Shown: positions 8,890-17,599, counted from the first letter of the stretch. The stretch is 64,000 nucleotides of DNA from Ensifer adhaerens (GCF_028993555.1 NZ_CP118610.1:2170001-2234000); one strand, 5' to 3'. Program-made: numbers and translations. The notes: generated by a model not told the origin, from the letters alone.

Positions 8890-9465
8890 ATGAGCGAGAA
8901 AGCGCCGGCGCGCGAGCGCCTGCTGAAGGCCGCAGCGGAACTCTTCTATCGGGATGGGGTTGGCGCCACCGGCATCGATGCGATCACGGCCCATGCGGGC
9001 GTCGCCAAGATGAGCCTTTACAACAACTTCTCGTCCAAGACCGATCTGGTGAACGCCTATATCGAGGCGCGCCACAAGGAATGGCAGGACCTCTACCGCG
9101 GGCGCCTGGCAGGCGCGGCGACGCCGCGAGACCGCGTGCTGGCGATCTTCGACAGCTATGTCGACCACGCCGAGATGGCCTATTCCTGGGGTTTCCGCGG
9201 CTGCGGGCTGTTGAACGCCGCCGCCGAACTTTCCGTCGGCGATCCCGCCCGCGCGATCGTCGCATTGCAGAAGGACGAGGTGGAGACGCTCTTCAAGCAA
9301 TATCTCGGCGAAATGCGACCGGACGCCGGTGCCGCAGTCGACGAGACCGCAGAGCACCTCTCCTTCCTGCTCGAAGGCGCCATGTCGCGCGCCGGGCTCG
9401 ATGGCCACGACGCCCGCTTAAAGTCCGCGCGCAGGATCGCCATCTCGATCATGGACCAGCTATGA
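8890..9465 (+). CDS. TetR/AcrR family transcriptional regulator
   Basis: 191 aa. The N-terminal helix-turn-helix is canonical (ERLLKAAAELFYRDGVGATGIDAITAHAGVAKMSLYNNFSSKTDLVNAYIEARHKEW), followed by an all-helical ligand-binding domain. A TTG start at 8878 is possible, but the ATG at 8890 follows a GGAG ribosome site and gives the normal length. A perfect palindromic operator lies 18 bp upstream. Its stop codon overlaps the next gene's ATG by 4 bases, so it probably represses a tetR-DMT-DMT operon. The inducer is unknown. Confidence 0.9.
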   Translation: MSEKAPARERLLKAAAELFYRDGVGATGIDAITAHAGVAKMSLYNNFSSKTDLVNAYIEARHKEWQDLYRGRLAGAATPRDRVLAIFDSYVDHAEMAYSWGFRGCGLLNAAAELSVGDPARAIVALQKDEVETLFKQYLGEMRPDAGAAVDETAEHLSFLLEGAMSRAGLDGHDARLKSARRIAISIMDQL

Positions 9466-10433
9466 CCTCGAAGAATTCCGTTTCCTTCGTCGGCTTCGCC
9501 TGCGTGCTGCTTGCCTCCGCACTTTGGGGCACGACCGGCACCACCGCCACCTTTGCATCCGGTGTCAGCCCGCTCGGCATCGGCGCCGTCGCCATGGGCT
9601 TCGGCGGCCTGCTCCTGGCGCTGACCGCGCTGCACTCGATCGTCAAGAGCCGCACACGGATCGCCGCGCAATGGCCGATGCTGGTTCTGGGCTCTGCCTC
9701 GGTCGCGATCTATCCGCTCGCCTTCTACAGCTCCATGCATCTGGCCGGCGTCGCGATCGGCACCGTCATTTCCATCGGCTCGGCGCCGCTCGCCGCCTCG
9801 CTGATCGAGCGCTTTTTCGACGGCCAGAAGTTGACGACCCGCTGGCTGCTGGGTGCGGCCGCCGGCCTTGCCGGCGCCGTGCTTCTGACTTTTTCCGAAA
9901 GCGCCGGCCACGACGGTGCCAATGCCCAGGATGCGACGGCGGTCCTCTACGGCATCCTGCTCGGCCTCGTCTCCGGCCTGCTCTATGCGCTCTATTCCTG
10001 GGTGGCGCGGCGGCTGATGCAGGCGGGCATCCCGCCGCGTGCCGCCATGGGCTCGATCTTCGGCGTCGGCGGCCTGGCTCTCCTGCCGGTGCTCGCCTTT
10101 ACCGGCGCACCGCTGCTCGCGTCGTGGACGAACATCGCCGTCGGCGTCTACATGGCGCTCGTGCCGGTGCTCGTGGCTTACGTGCTCTTTGCCTATGGTC
10201 TCGCCCGCGTGTCGGCCACCATGGCGACGACGCTATCGCTGCTGGAGCCGGTGATTGCCGCCGTGCTTGCCGTCGTCATCGTCGGCGAGCGCCTGCCCGC
10301 CGAGGGCTGGATCGGTATCGGCCTGATCGTCGGTTCGCTCTTCATCCTCACCCTGCCGATACCGGGCCGGCGCCGTCGCGCCAGGCCAGAGCGATCCGAT
10401 GCCGCAATCGACGCGGCCCTTATCACCCGCTAG
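9462..10433 (+). CDS. EamA/DMT-family transporter
   Basis: 323 aa with ten hydrophobic segments in two EamA repeats (ALWGTTGTTATFASG near the start; VYMALVPVLVAYVLFAYGLARVSATMATTLSLLEPVIAAVLAVVIVGE in the second half). The ending of the second repeat (LLEPVIAAVLAVVIVGERL) is typical of the drug/metabolite exporter family. The ATG overlaps the TetR stop (ATGA). Together with the next gene it could form an exporter pair under TetR control, or two independent carriers. The exported compound is unknown. Confidence 0.88.
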   Translation: MTSKNSVSFVGFACVLLASALWGTTGTTATFASGVSPLGIGAVAMGFGGLLLALTALHSIVKSRTRIAAQWPMLVLGSASVAIYPLAFYSSMHLAGVAIGTVISIGSAPLAASLIERFFDGQKLTTRWLLGAAAGLAGAVLLTFSESAGHDGANAQDATAVLYGILLGLVSGLLYALYSWVARRLMQAGIPPRAAMGSIFGVGGLALLPVLAFTGAPLLASWTNIAVGVYMALVPVLVAYVLFAYGLARVSATMATTLSLLEPVIAAVLAVVIVGERLPAEGWIGIGLIVGSLFILTLPIPGRRRRARPERSDAAIDAALITR

Positions 10434-10448
10434 AGCCGGACCCCTGAA

Positions 10449-11372
10449 ATGAGCGACGTTGCCGCGCTGCCCTCCCGCCGGGCAAACCGCATTTCAGCGG
10501 TCCTCATCCTGGTCCTGCTCGAGGCGGCGCTGGTCATCTCCTGGAGCGCCGGCTTCGTCGGCATCCGCTTCGCGATCGATCATGCGCCGATCTTCCTGAT
10601 CCTCTTCTGGCGCAGCCTCGTCTCCGGCCTGCTGCTGCTCCCCTTCGCGCTGACGATCGGGCCGAAGATCCGCCTCAGGGACGCCGTGCCGCAGATGCTC
10701 TTCGGCGCGCTCGCCATGTCCGGCTATCTCGCCGGCTTTGCGCTGGCCATCTCCTACGGCGTGCCGACCGGCCTCGTGGCGCTGATCACCGACATGCTGC
10801 CGCTCGCGGTCGCGATCCTCTCCTGGCCCGTTCTCGGCCAGGCGCTTAACGCCCGGCAATGGCTCGGCTCCTTCATCGGGCTGACCGGCGTGCTGATTGC
10901 CTCCGGCTGGTCGCTCGACATGGGCGATGTCCCCCTCTGGGCCTATGGCCTGCCTGTTCTCGGCACCCTCTCGCTGGCGCTGGCGACACTCCTGCAGAAA
11001 CGCAGCCCGGCAGGCGCGATGCCAGTGCATCAGAGCCTCTGCATTCAGTGCCTTTCCGCTGCCGCGATCTTCGCACTCTTTGCCTGGCACGAAGGCAGCG
11101 TGCTGCCGGTCCTCGATCCCGGCTTCATCGGTGGCATCCTCTGGCTGGTGTTTATCGCCACCTTCGGCGCCTGGAGCCTCTATTACCTGGCGCTCAAAAG
11201 ATCCTCGCCCGCCCGCGTTACCGCGATCCTTTATCTCAGCCCGCCGGTGACGATGATCTGGGCCTTCGTCATGTTCGCCGAACCCCTCTCCTGGGCCATG
11301 GCCGCCGGCCTCACCGTTTCGCTGATCGGTATCGTCATCGTCGCCAGGGCGCAGAAACCGGCGCACGTTTAG
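10449..11372 (+). CDS. EamA/DMT-family transporter (second)
   Basis: 307 aa, ten predicted membrane segments, two EamA repeats (LVISWSAGFVGIRFAIDHAPIFLILFWRSLVSGLLLLP; AWSLYYLALKRSSPARVTAILYLSPPVTMIWAFVMFAEPL). It begins 15 bp after the previous transporter ends, on the same strand, so it is probably the third gene of the TetR operon. The two transporters are clearly related in fold but not close copies. Substrate unknown. Confidence 0.87.
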   Translation: MSDVAALPSRRANRISAVLILVLLEAALVISWSAGFVGIRFAIDHAPIFLILFWRSLVSGLLLLPFALTIGPKIRLRDAVPQMLFGALAMSGYLAGFALAISYGVPTGLVALITDMLPLAVAILSWPVLGQALNARQWLGSFIGLTGVLIASGWSLDMGDVPLWAYGLPVLGTLSLALATLLQKRSPAGAMPVHQSLCIQCLSAAAIFALFAWHEGSVLPVLDPGFIGGILWLVFIATFGAWSLYYLALKRSSPARVTAILYLSPPVTMIWAFVMFAEPLSWAMAAGLTVSLIGIVIVARAQKPAHV

Positions 11373-11451
11373 GAAGTTCATTGACGGGCAACTTGCATCT
11401 TGTGGTGGTGTCTGCGACAGCTTCGCTCAAACACTGGGGATTGCAGCAGCC

Positions 11452-12183
11452 ATGAGCTTATCCGAAGTCAAACCACGTCACGTGCTCTGCCTGCTCGGCG
11501 GAGAACGGCCCTTTTCCGCTCTGTGCGAGATGATCCAGTCGGCGATCGACAGTTTCGCCACCGGCTTCGAGATCGATTACACGTTTTCCGAGGACGCGCC
11601 GGATGATCGCATGCCGATGTCCTTCGAGGTCTGCTGGGATCGCGTCCAGAAGGGTGCCTGGACTAAAGACGACGAAGAGGCAGTCAGCGACCATCGCTCG
11701 GTGATCTATGTGCTCGGCCCTCCCATGACCGCGGAGGATGCGGTGCGGACCTCCGGCACCGCGCTTCGGCTGGTAGCCCATGTTCTGGAAAACGGCGTGA
11801 CCGCAGCCAAGGGCGAGAGCGCTGGCGTGGCGCATGGCGTTGCCAGATGGAAGCAGCTTGCCCGCGACGCGGAAGGCCAGACAGGCGCCGCCCTCGCCCG
11901 CCCCTGCCGCCTCGCCTTCGGCAAGCGGCCGATCGGCACCGCCGAATATCTCTACAGCATCGGCTTCCATCTCGTCGGCCTTCCCGAGGTCTACGCGCCC
12001 AGAAGCCTCTCCGACGACGAGCTGGCGCTGAGCGCGATCATCGACGCAGTTGCCGAGGAGGTCGTCAGCGAAGGCGTCGAAAAGACCCTGGCCCGCCGCG
12101 GCGCCAAATTGCTGCCCGTCGACGCCTATGACGAGGACGAATTCAAGTACAACCCCTACGGCGCTATCCATCTGGCGCCGTAA
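11452..12183 (+). CDS. Conserved hypothetical protein, cytoplasmic
   Basis: 243 aa, acidic, no signal peptide or membrane segment. The text MPMSFEVCWDRVQKGAWTKDDEEAVSDHRSVIYVLGPPM resembles proteins annotated as DUF4261-like, but I cannot confirm that. Codon use matches neighbouring genes. It lies 79 bp after the second DMT gene, so it may be separately transcribed. Function unknown. Confidence 0.72.
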   Translation: MSLSEVKPRHVLCLLGGERPFSALCEMIQSAIDSFATGFEIDYTFSEDAPDDRMPMSFEVCWDRVQKGAWTKDDEEAVSDHRSVIYVLGPPMTAEDAVRTSGTALRLVAHVLENGVTAAKGESAGVAHGVARWKQLARDAEGQTGAALARPCRLAFGKRPIGTAEYLYSIGFHLVGLPEVYAPRSLSDDELALSAIIDAVAEEVVSEGVEKTLARRGAKLLPVDAYDEDEFKYNPYGAIHLAP

Positions 12184-12210
12184 TTGGGTTTAGCGGATGA
12201 TACTTCTTTG

Positions 12211-12243
12211 CCCTCGTTCCTGTGCTTGTCACAGGAACGAGGG
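12211..12243. repeat. Perfect intergenic hairpin (CCTGTGCTTGTCACAGG type)
   Basis: CCCTCGTTCCTGTG and CACAGGAACGAGGG pair perfectly over 14 bp around the loop CTTGT. It lies 28 bp after the stop of the hypothetical gene. Similar palindromes recur in rhizobial intergenic regions (recollection, not checked here). It has no U-tract, so it is more likely a repeat element or processing hairpin than an intrinsic terminator. Confidence 0.6.
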
Positions 12244-12330
12244 CCGACGAAATACCCTGTCATACGGCGCTGCTTCACAAGCCGGATTCAAGAACCCGGT
12301 AGGCCGCTTCCCGCATCTCTCTTGCATTGC

Positions 12331-12354
12331 ACTTCGATTCGTAATAATCGAAGT
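12331..12354 (+). promoter_or_regulatory. Inverted-repeat operator directly before the Rrf2 start codon
   Basis: ACTTCGATT-CGTAAT-AATCGAAGT is a perfect 9-bp inverted repeat ending 3 bases before the ATG at 12358. It covers the place where a ribosome site should be, and no Shine-Dalgarno sequence is visible. This fits autorepression by the Rrf2 protein, or a leaderless or occluded start. Confidence 0.62.
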
Positions 12355-12357
12355 TAC

Positions 12358-12792
12358 ATGAAAAAAGACAGTCGCCTTTCCTCCGTTCTGCACGCGCTCC
12401 TGCACATGGCCGAGCGCGGCGAGCCCCTGACCTCGGACGAGCTTGCGCTCTGCATGCGCACCAATCCGGTCGTCGTCCGCCGCACCATGGGCTTCCTCAG
12501 GGATGCCGGCATCGTTTCTTCCGCCCGCGGGCACGCGGGCGGCTGGGCGATCACTGCCGACCTCAAGACCGTGACGCTCCGGCACTTGCACGAGACGCTC
12601 GGCGAGCCCGCGATCTTTGCCATCGGCAACCGGCAGGAAATGCCGGAATGCCTGGTCGAGCAGGCGGTCAACGCCGCGCTCGACACCGCCTTTGCCGAGG
12701 CCGAGGCGCTGCTGCTCGACCGCTTCGCCCACGTGACACTTGCCGACCTCGCCGAGGACTTCGCCCGGCGGCACCGGCTCCGATCGCAATGA
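12358..12792 (+). CDS. Rrf2-family transcriptional regulator
   Basis: 144 aa. The Rrf2 winged helix covers residues ~1-85: SSVLHALLHMAERGEPLTSDELALCMRTNPVVVRRTMGFLRDAGIVSSARGHAGGWAI. No three-cysteine Fe-S cluster is present (only Cys residues in the HTH and in PECLVEQ), so it is the cluster-free type that often responds to thiol or electrophile stress. The gene for a thioredoxin-reductase-like flavoprotein follows 168 bp later on the same strand, a pairing common for this subgroup. The operator overlaps its own start region. Confidence 0.87.
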   Translation: MKKDSRLSSVLHALLHMAERGEPLTSDELALCMRTNPVVVRRTMGFLRDAGIVSSARGHAGGWAITADLKTVTLRHLHETLGEPAIFAIGNRQEMPECLVEQAVNAALDTAFAEAEALLLDRFAHVTLADLAEDFARRHRLRSQ

Positions 12793-12960
12793 CTGCAGCC
12801 GATCGATCCGTCCTGACGTGATCGATCCCGACACATCCGATTACACCGGGACCGCATAAGCGGTTTCCGGCCGGAACCCTATTGCCCAAAGCTCGGGTCG
12901 AGACACTGGTTCAAGAAGCCGGTGGGCTGGCCTGCGCCCAACCGAAAGGACGACAACCCC

Positions 12961-13842
12961 ATGCAACAGGACGTCATCATCATCGGCGGCAGCTATGCCG
13001 GCATGGCCGCCGCCCTCCAGCTCCTGCGCGCCCGCCGGCGTGTGCTGATCATCGACGAGGGTATTCGCCGCAACCGTTTTGCCAGCCACTCCCACGGCTT
13101 CCTCGGCCAGGACGGCATCGATCCCGCCGAGATCGCCGCAACCGCGCGGGCGCAGCTCTCCAAATACCCGACGCTCACCTGGATCGACGGTCGCGCCGTG
13201 ACCGCCAGCGGCAGGCAGGGTGCTTTCGTCGTCACCACCACCGACGGCGCCTCGTTTGAAGGCCGGCGCCTTCTCTTTGCGACCGGCGTCAAGGATGGTC
13301 TGCCCGAGATCGAGGGGCTGGCCGAGCGCTGGGGCAAGAGCGCCTTCCATTGCCCCTATTGCCACGGCTACGAGCTGAACGAGGGCGAGATTGCCGTGAT
13401 TGCCGCAAGCCCGATGTCGATCCACCAGGCGCAGCTCATTCCCGAATGGGGCAAGGTGACCTTCTTCACCAACGGCGCGATCATCCTCGACCGTGAGGGG
13501 CGCGCCGACCTTGTCAGGCGCGGCGTCACCATCGATGAAAGCCCGATCGTTCGGCTCGAAGGCCATGCCGACGTGGTGCTGGCGGATGGCCGCCGCCTGC
13601 CATTTGCAGGCCTCTTCGTCGCCACCCGCACCACGCCTGCAAGCGACATCGCCGAACGCTTCGGCTGCGAGATCGAGGAGACGCCGATGGGGCTGCAGAT
13701 CCGGGCCACGGCCGCCAAGGAAACGACCATCCCCGGCGCCTATGCCTGCGGCGATGTCGGCCGCGTTCCCCATTCCGTGTCGCTTGCCGTCGGCGACGGC
13801 GCTTGGGCGGGCGCGCAACTGCACCGCTCGCTGGTCTTCTGA
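12961..13842 (+). CDS. NAD(P)/FAD-dependent oxidoreductase, thioredoxin-reductase-like
   Basis: 293 aa. FAD-binding IIIGGSYAGMAAA at residues 6-18, redox-active CPYC at Cys131/Cys134 within HCPYCHGYE, and the C-terminal YACGDVGRVPHSVSLAVGDGAWAG FAD motif. This is the thioredoxin reductase fold, but the CPYC spacing and short length fit the 'TrxR-like' flavoproteins whose partner is unknown, rather than canonical TrxB (CATC). Its position behind the Rrf2 gene suggests induction by redox or thiol stress (inference). Confidence 0.88.
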   Translation: MQQDVIIIGGSYAGMAAALQLLRARRRVLIIDEGIRRNRFASHSHGFLGQDGIDPAEIAATARAQLSKYPTLTWIDGRAVTASGRQGAFVVTTTDGASFEGRRLLFATGVKDGLPEIEGLAERWGKSAFHCPYCHGYELNEGEIAVIAASPMSIHQAQLIPEWGKVTFFTNGAIILDREGRADLVRRGVTIDESPIVRLEGHADVVLADGRRLPFAGLFVATRTTPASDIAERFGCEIEETPMGLQIRATAAKETTIPGAYACGDVGRVPHSVSLAVGDGAWAGAQLHRSLVF

Positions 13843-13894
13843 GCGGAGAGCGGCCGCCATTCGGGGCGCCCCTGCGCCCGCATCAAGGGAACGA

Positions 13895-13918
13895 CCGAAC
13901 GGCGAATGCGCCGTTCGG
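13895..13918. terminator. Hairpin after the flavoprotein gene
   Basis: CCGAACGGCG-AATG-CGCCGTTCGG, a perfect 10-bp stem, lies about 50 bp after the flavoprotein stop. There is no T-run, so it may act as a Rho-assisted or processing structure rather than an intrinsic terminator. Confidence 0.4.
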
Positions 13919-13992
13919 GTTCCAGCCTTGTCAAATCAACGGCCCCTGTGCTCTGCATCTTTCCGTCCGAATATCTGATGGAGTAGCCACCG

Positions 13993-14811
13993 ATGCCCAT
14001 TGCCCTCACCTGCTTTCAGGGTCGCGCCGGCGACCACAATGACCTGGCAATTCCCGGCGCCAGGTCCATTGCGTCTCATCTCGCACACAAGCTTGATCTG
14101 GAAGCCGTGGTGATTGGTACGCCGGAGCCGGCGATGAACGTCGACTGGTCGCTAGAGCTCGACGCCGCCATGCCCGCCTTGCGGCTGATGCGAGATCGCC
14201 TTGATGCGGTCTATGCCGGAGGATCGGTATCGCTCGCCGCAACGAGCCGTTGCGCGGTCTCGCTCGCAACGCTGCCGGCCGTCGCCAGATATCACAGGCA
14301 AGCGGTCGTGGTGTGGTTCGATTCACACGGCGACCTGAACACGCCCGAAGCCAGCAGCACCGGCTATCTCGGCGGGCTGGCGCTGTCGGGGCCCTGTGGC
14401 CTCTGGCAGTCCGGCCTTGGCGACGGGCTCTCCATCGAAAATGTGATCCTGGTCGGCCAGCGCGACCTCGATCCCTTCGAGGCCGACCTCATCGCAGCGA
14501 AACGGATCCCGCATATCCGCGCAGGCGCCGATCTTGCGCTACAGCTGGCCGAGGCCGTTGCCGGCCGGCCCGTCTACATCCACCTCGACTGCGACGTGCT
14601 GAACCCCGGCATCGTCCCGACCGACTATCGGCATGACGACGGGCTCACCCTCGATGATCTGCGGGCAGCCTGCGAGGTCCTGGCCAAGGGCGAGGTCGTC
14701 GGGCTGGAGATCGCGGAGTTTCAGAACGCCTGGTCCGAGGGCGGTGAGCCGGTGACGCCTGAACCGCTGATCGGGGCCCTGGAACCGCTCCTGCAAAAGC
14801 TGCGCCGCTGA
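13993..14811 (+). CDS. Arginase/agmatinase-family protein with altered metal site
   Basis: 272 aa of the ureohydrolase fold. The motif D-x-H-x-D is present (Asp110, His112, Asp114 in WFDSHGDLN) and so is D-x-D (Asp199, Asp201 in HLDCDVLNPG). However, the usual first motif GGDHS reads AGGSVS (~75-80), so the histidine ligand to one manganese is missing, and the normal second-Asp-Pro after DxD is Asn-Pro. It could be a ureohydrolase of other specificity, a one-metal enzyme, or inactive. No arginine or agmatine pathway genes are next to it. Confidence 0.8.
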   Translation: MPIALTCFQGRAGDHNDLAIPGARSIASHLAHKLDLEAVVIGTPEPAMNVDWSLELDAAMPALRLMRDRLDAVYAGGSVSLAATSRCAVSLATLPAVARYHRQAVVVWFDSHGDLNTPEASSTGYLGGLALSGPCGLWQSGLGDGLSIENVILVGQRDLDPFEADLIAAKRIPHIRAGADLALQLAEAVAGRPVYIHLDCDVLNPGIVPTDYRHDDGLTLDDLRAACEVLAKGEVVGLEIAEFQNAWSEGGEPVTPEPLIGALEPLLQKLRR

Positions 14812-14956
14812 CGCCGGCCACCATTGGCGGCGGTCGTGCCTGCGGACCCGCAAGGCACGCAGCCGGAGCCGATCCACCGGCGACCGACACACCGCATTGC
14901 GCACAGCTGGTTTGGGCGTAGCATGATCGCCCTGCTCGCGTTCGGTGACGGCTGCG

Positions 14957-15751
14957 ATGACGCTTCGGTCGGTCCTTCTTGCCTGCGCCTGCCTGCTTGG
15001 CGGAAGCACTTCCGCCGGGCCTCTCAGGGTCGATCTCGAACTGGTGCTCGCCGTTGACGTCTCCTACTCGATGGAGCTCGACGAACAGCGGCTGCAGCGA
15101 CAAGGCTATGTCGCCGCCTTTCTTGAACCCGAACTGATCCACGCGATCGAGAGCGGCCCCAGCGGCCGGATTGCCGTTACCTATGTCGAATGGGGTGGCT
15201 CTGCGGTGCAGGTCACCCCCTGGACGCTGATCGACGGCCGCGGCTCGGCGGCGCAATATTCCGAGCTGCTCCGCCGGCAACCGATCCGGCGGATCGCCTT
15301 CACCTCGATTTCCAACACGCTTGCCTTCACCCGACGGCTGTTCGACTTCAGCCCCTTTGAGGGCAGCCGCCGCGTCATCGATATCTCCGGCGACGGCCCC
15401 AACAATTCCGGCGTCCCCGCCCCTGTCGCCCGCAATTCCACCGTTGCCCGCGGCATCGTCATCGATGGCCTGCCGATCATGCTGGAGAGCCACGCAGCCT
15501 CGGACTCCGCCTCCATCCCGGACCTCGACGCCTATTACCGCGAATGCGTGATCGGCGGCGACGGCGCGTTTCTGGTCAAGGTCACCGATAGCGGCGAGTT
15601 CGCCCGCGCGATCCTCCGCAAACTCATCATCGAGATCTCCGGCCAGGAGGTGAGCCGCCTGTCGCCGCAAGACATACGGTCGGTCCAATACGGCAAGGAC
15701 TACAATTGCTTCATCGGCGAGGAGATGCAGGAGCGCATGATCGGCAAGTAG
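14957..15751 (+). CDS. DUF1194 secreted VWA-like protein
   Basis: 264 aa from the ATG at 14957 (an in-frame GTG lies at 14945). Residues 1-22 form a signal peptide (MTLRSVLLACACLLGGSTSA). The next part, LELVLAVDVSYSMELDEQ, is a von Willebrand factor A-type MIDAS (D-x-S-x-S), with a later ISGDGPNNSG loop. DUF1194 proteins are periplasmic VWA-like proteins of unknown function, common in rhizobia. No neighbouring chaperone or ATPase partner is apparent. Confidence 0.83.
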   Translation: MTLRSVLLACACLLGGSTSAGPLRVDLELVLAVDVSYSMELDEQRLQRQGYVAAFLEPELIHAIESGPSGRIAVTYVEWGGSAVQVTPWTLIDGRGSAAQYSELLRRQPIRRIAFTSISNTLAFTRRLFDFSPFEGSRRVIDISGDGPNNSGVPAPVARNSTVARGIVIDGLPIMLESHAASDSASIPDLDAYYRECVIGGDGAFLVKVTDSGEFARAILRKLIIEISGQEVSRLSPQDIRSVQYGKDYNCFIGEEMQERMIGK

Positions 15752-15837
15752 CCACGAAGGGGGCGAAGCCTGGCTGTCCACAGCGGACGGCAGCACAAGT
15801 GTTGACTTTGATTAGGCGCCTTATTATCTGTCGCCTT

Positions 15838-16362
15838 ATGACAATGCTGGAACAAAAGCACCGGGCCCTGTTGCAGGAAGCCGAGCGTCGGGCCGTTACC
15901 GAGACCGGCAACATGCGCGCCTGCTTCGAATTGCTGGCGCTCTCAGGCGCGATCGATCGGGACTGCGCCGCAAGACTCGCGCCGCACCGGCTTTCGGAAG
16001 GCAAGTTCGTTATCCTCTTCCTGCTCGTCGATCAACCCGAGGGCCTGTCGCCGCACGAGCTCGCCGATCGCGCCGGCGTGACGCGCGCCACCATCACCGG
16101 GCTCATCGACGGGCTGGAGCGCGACGGCTTTGTCGAACGCCGCTCCGGCCTGGATGACCGGCGCAAAATCGCGGTCGTGCTCACCGAAACCGGTCGCAAG
16201 ACCGCGCGCAGCCTGCTCGGTGAACACAGCACCTGGATCGCCTCGCTGTTTGCCGGCTTCACCGCCGATGAACACCAGACGTTCCACGGGCTGCTGCAGC
16301 GCATCTGGCAAAATCTTAGGACCGGCAGCGCGCCGCGGGACACGCCGGAAGCACAGCCGTGA
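15838..16362 (+). CDS. MarR-family transcriptional regulator
   Basis: 174 aa. MarR winged helix: LSEGKFVILFLLVDQPEGLSPHELADRAGVTRATITGLIDGLERDGFVERRSGLDDRRKIAVVLTETG. The ATG at 15838 is chosen because translation upstream crosses the promoter region. A near-palindrome around GGCGCC (TTAGGCGCCTTA, 15812-15823) with TTGACT at 15802 lies just before the start, a likely autoregulatory site. The stop overlaps the GTG start of the next gene (GTGA), so the two are co-translated. Confidence 0.88.
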   Translation: MTMLEQKHRALLQEAERRAVTETGNMRACFELLALSGAIDRDCAARLAPHRLSEGKFVILFLLVDQPEGLSPHELADRAGVTRATITGLIDGLERDGFVERRSGLDDRRKIAVVLTETGRKTARSLLGEHSTWIASLFAGFTADEHQTFHGLLQRIWQNLRTGSAPRDTPEAQP

Positions 16363-17153
16363 ACGAGAGCAAGACCAAAGGACGCGGCGCCGGTGGCATC
16401 GGCGCCGAGTGCCTTGCGCAATTGAACACCGGCGCTGAAGCCGCGACCTTGACCGAATGCCTCGCGGTCGATTTTGCGGCGCTCATGGGCAACATCCTGC
16501 CCGGTATCGGCGACGATGCCCTTGCCGAAATGAGAGAAGCCGCTTCGGCCGGCATCTCCCGGCGCATGCCGCTCGCCGCAAGGCTGATCGCTGAACGCCT
16601 CGGTCCCTCCGCCTTCGGGAATCTCGCGCATCATTCCTCGGATACGGCGCGGGGCTGGGCATGCTTCATGGTCGCGGGCGCAGAAGGCGTGCCCCTCGCC
16701 GAACGGCTCGCCGCGATCCGGCCCCTTGCCAACGACGGACATTTCGGTGTTCGCGAATGGGCGTGGATCGCCGTTCGCCCGCATCTTACCGCCGACCTCG
16801 ATCAGGCGATCGCCTTGCTTGCGGCCGACTGGACAACCGATCCATCCGAGCGCATCCGCCGTTTCGCCTCGGAAGCGATCCGCCCGCGCGGCGTCTGGTG
16901 CGCCCATATCGCAGCCCTCAAGAAGGAGCCCGAACGCGCGCTGCCGGTTCTCGAGCCGTTGCGTGCCGATCCCTCCAATTACGTGCAGGATTCGGTCGGC
17001 AACTGGCTGAACGATGCCGGCAAGGGTCGGCCGGATTGGGTTCAGGCCCTCTCAGCACGCTGGTCCGCCGAAAGCCCGCTACCCGCGACGGCGCGCATCT
17101 GCCGCCGCGCGCTTCGCTCCATTCCCACGACATCGAGTTCCGGAAACGCGTGA
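16359..17153 (+). CDS. HEAT-repeat / DNA alkylation repair-like protein
   Basis: 264 aa, nearly all helical. It carries HEAT-like repeats typical of the AlkC/AlkD family (SDTARGWACFMVAG, LANDGHFGVREWAWIAVRPHL, SERIRRFASEAIRPRGVWCAHI, DPSNYVQDSVGNWLNDAGK). AlkD-type glycosylases remove alkylated bases without base flipping; whether this member is catalytic is not certain. GTG start overlapping the MarR stop by 4 bases indicates tight co-expression with that regulator. Confidence 0.78.
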   Translation: MNESKTKGRGAGGIGAECLAQLNTGAEAATLTECLAVDFAALMGNILPGIGDDALAEMREAASAGISRRMPLAARLIAERLGPSAFGNLAHHSSDTARGWACFMVAGAEGVPLAERLAAIRPLANDGHFGVREWAWIAVRPHLTADLDQAIALLAADWTTDPSERIRRFASEAIRPRGVWCAHIAALKKEPERALPVLEPLRADPSNYVQDSVGNWLNDAGKGRPDWVQALSARWSAESPLPATARICRRALRSIPTTSSSGNA

Positions 17154-17208
17154 AACCGCCTCCCACCCGGAATTGCATAACCTCAGACTGACAAGAAGAA
17201 AGCAGACC

Positions 17209-17550
17209 ATGCCTCACTACCTGACCGAACTTTACAGCGCCAAGCCGGCCTGGCTCGCCCTTTCAAGGCAGGGACGCCAGCAGTTCTTCACCGCGATCGG
17301 CTCCGCCATGCCGGCGCTGTCGGCGCTCGGTGTCGAGCTGATTACCTTCGGCAAGGTCGACCAGTCGAAGCTGCATGCGGCGTCGCAGACCTTCTTTGCG
17401 GTGTGGCGCTGCCCGGATGCGACGGCGCTGGAAGCGCTTGTGTCGGGCATAGCGCAATCCGGTTGGCATGAATATTTCGACACGATCAACGCCGGCGGCA
17501 AAGGCACCGATCTTGCCGGCCACCTGACGCAGCTCGGCGAAGCCGCATAG
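17209..17550 (+). CDS. Small conserved protein, DUF6616-like
   Basis: 113 aa, ATG at 17209 after an AAGAAGAAAG purine-rich leader. The sequence MPHYLTELYSAKPAWLALSRQGRQQFFTAIGSAM... EYFDTINAGG resembles small DUF6616-type proteins with a ferredoxin-like fold; this is from memory. Soluble, no motifs of known catalysis. It lies 55 bp after the HEAT-repeat gene on the same strand and may belong to the MarR operon. A palindromic intergenic repeat follows it. Confidence 0.68.
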   Translation: MPHYLTELYSAKPAWLALSRQGRQQFFTAIGSAMPALSALGVELITFGKVDQSKLHAASQTFFAVWRCPDATALEALVSGIAQSGWHEYFDTINAGGKGTDLAGHLTQLGEAA

Positions 17551-17599
17551 GCTTCTTCTGCATGTTTCCTTTGATCGTAGCCGATTGAAGGACAAACCA

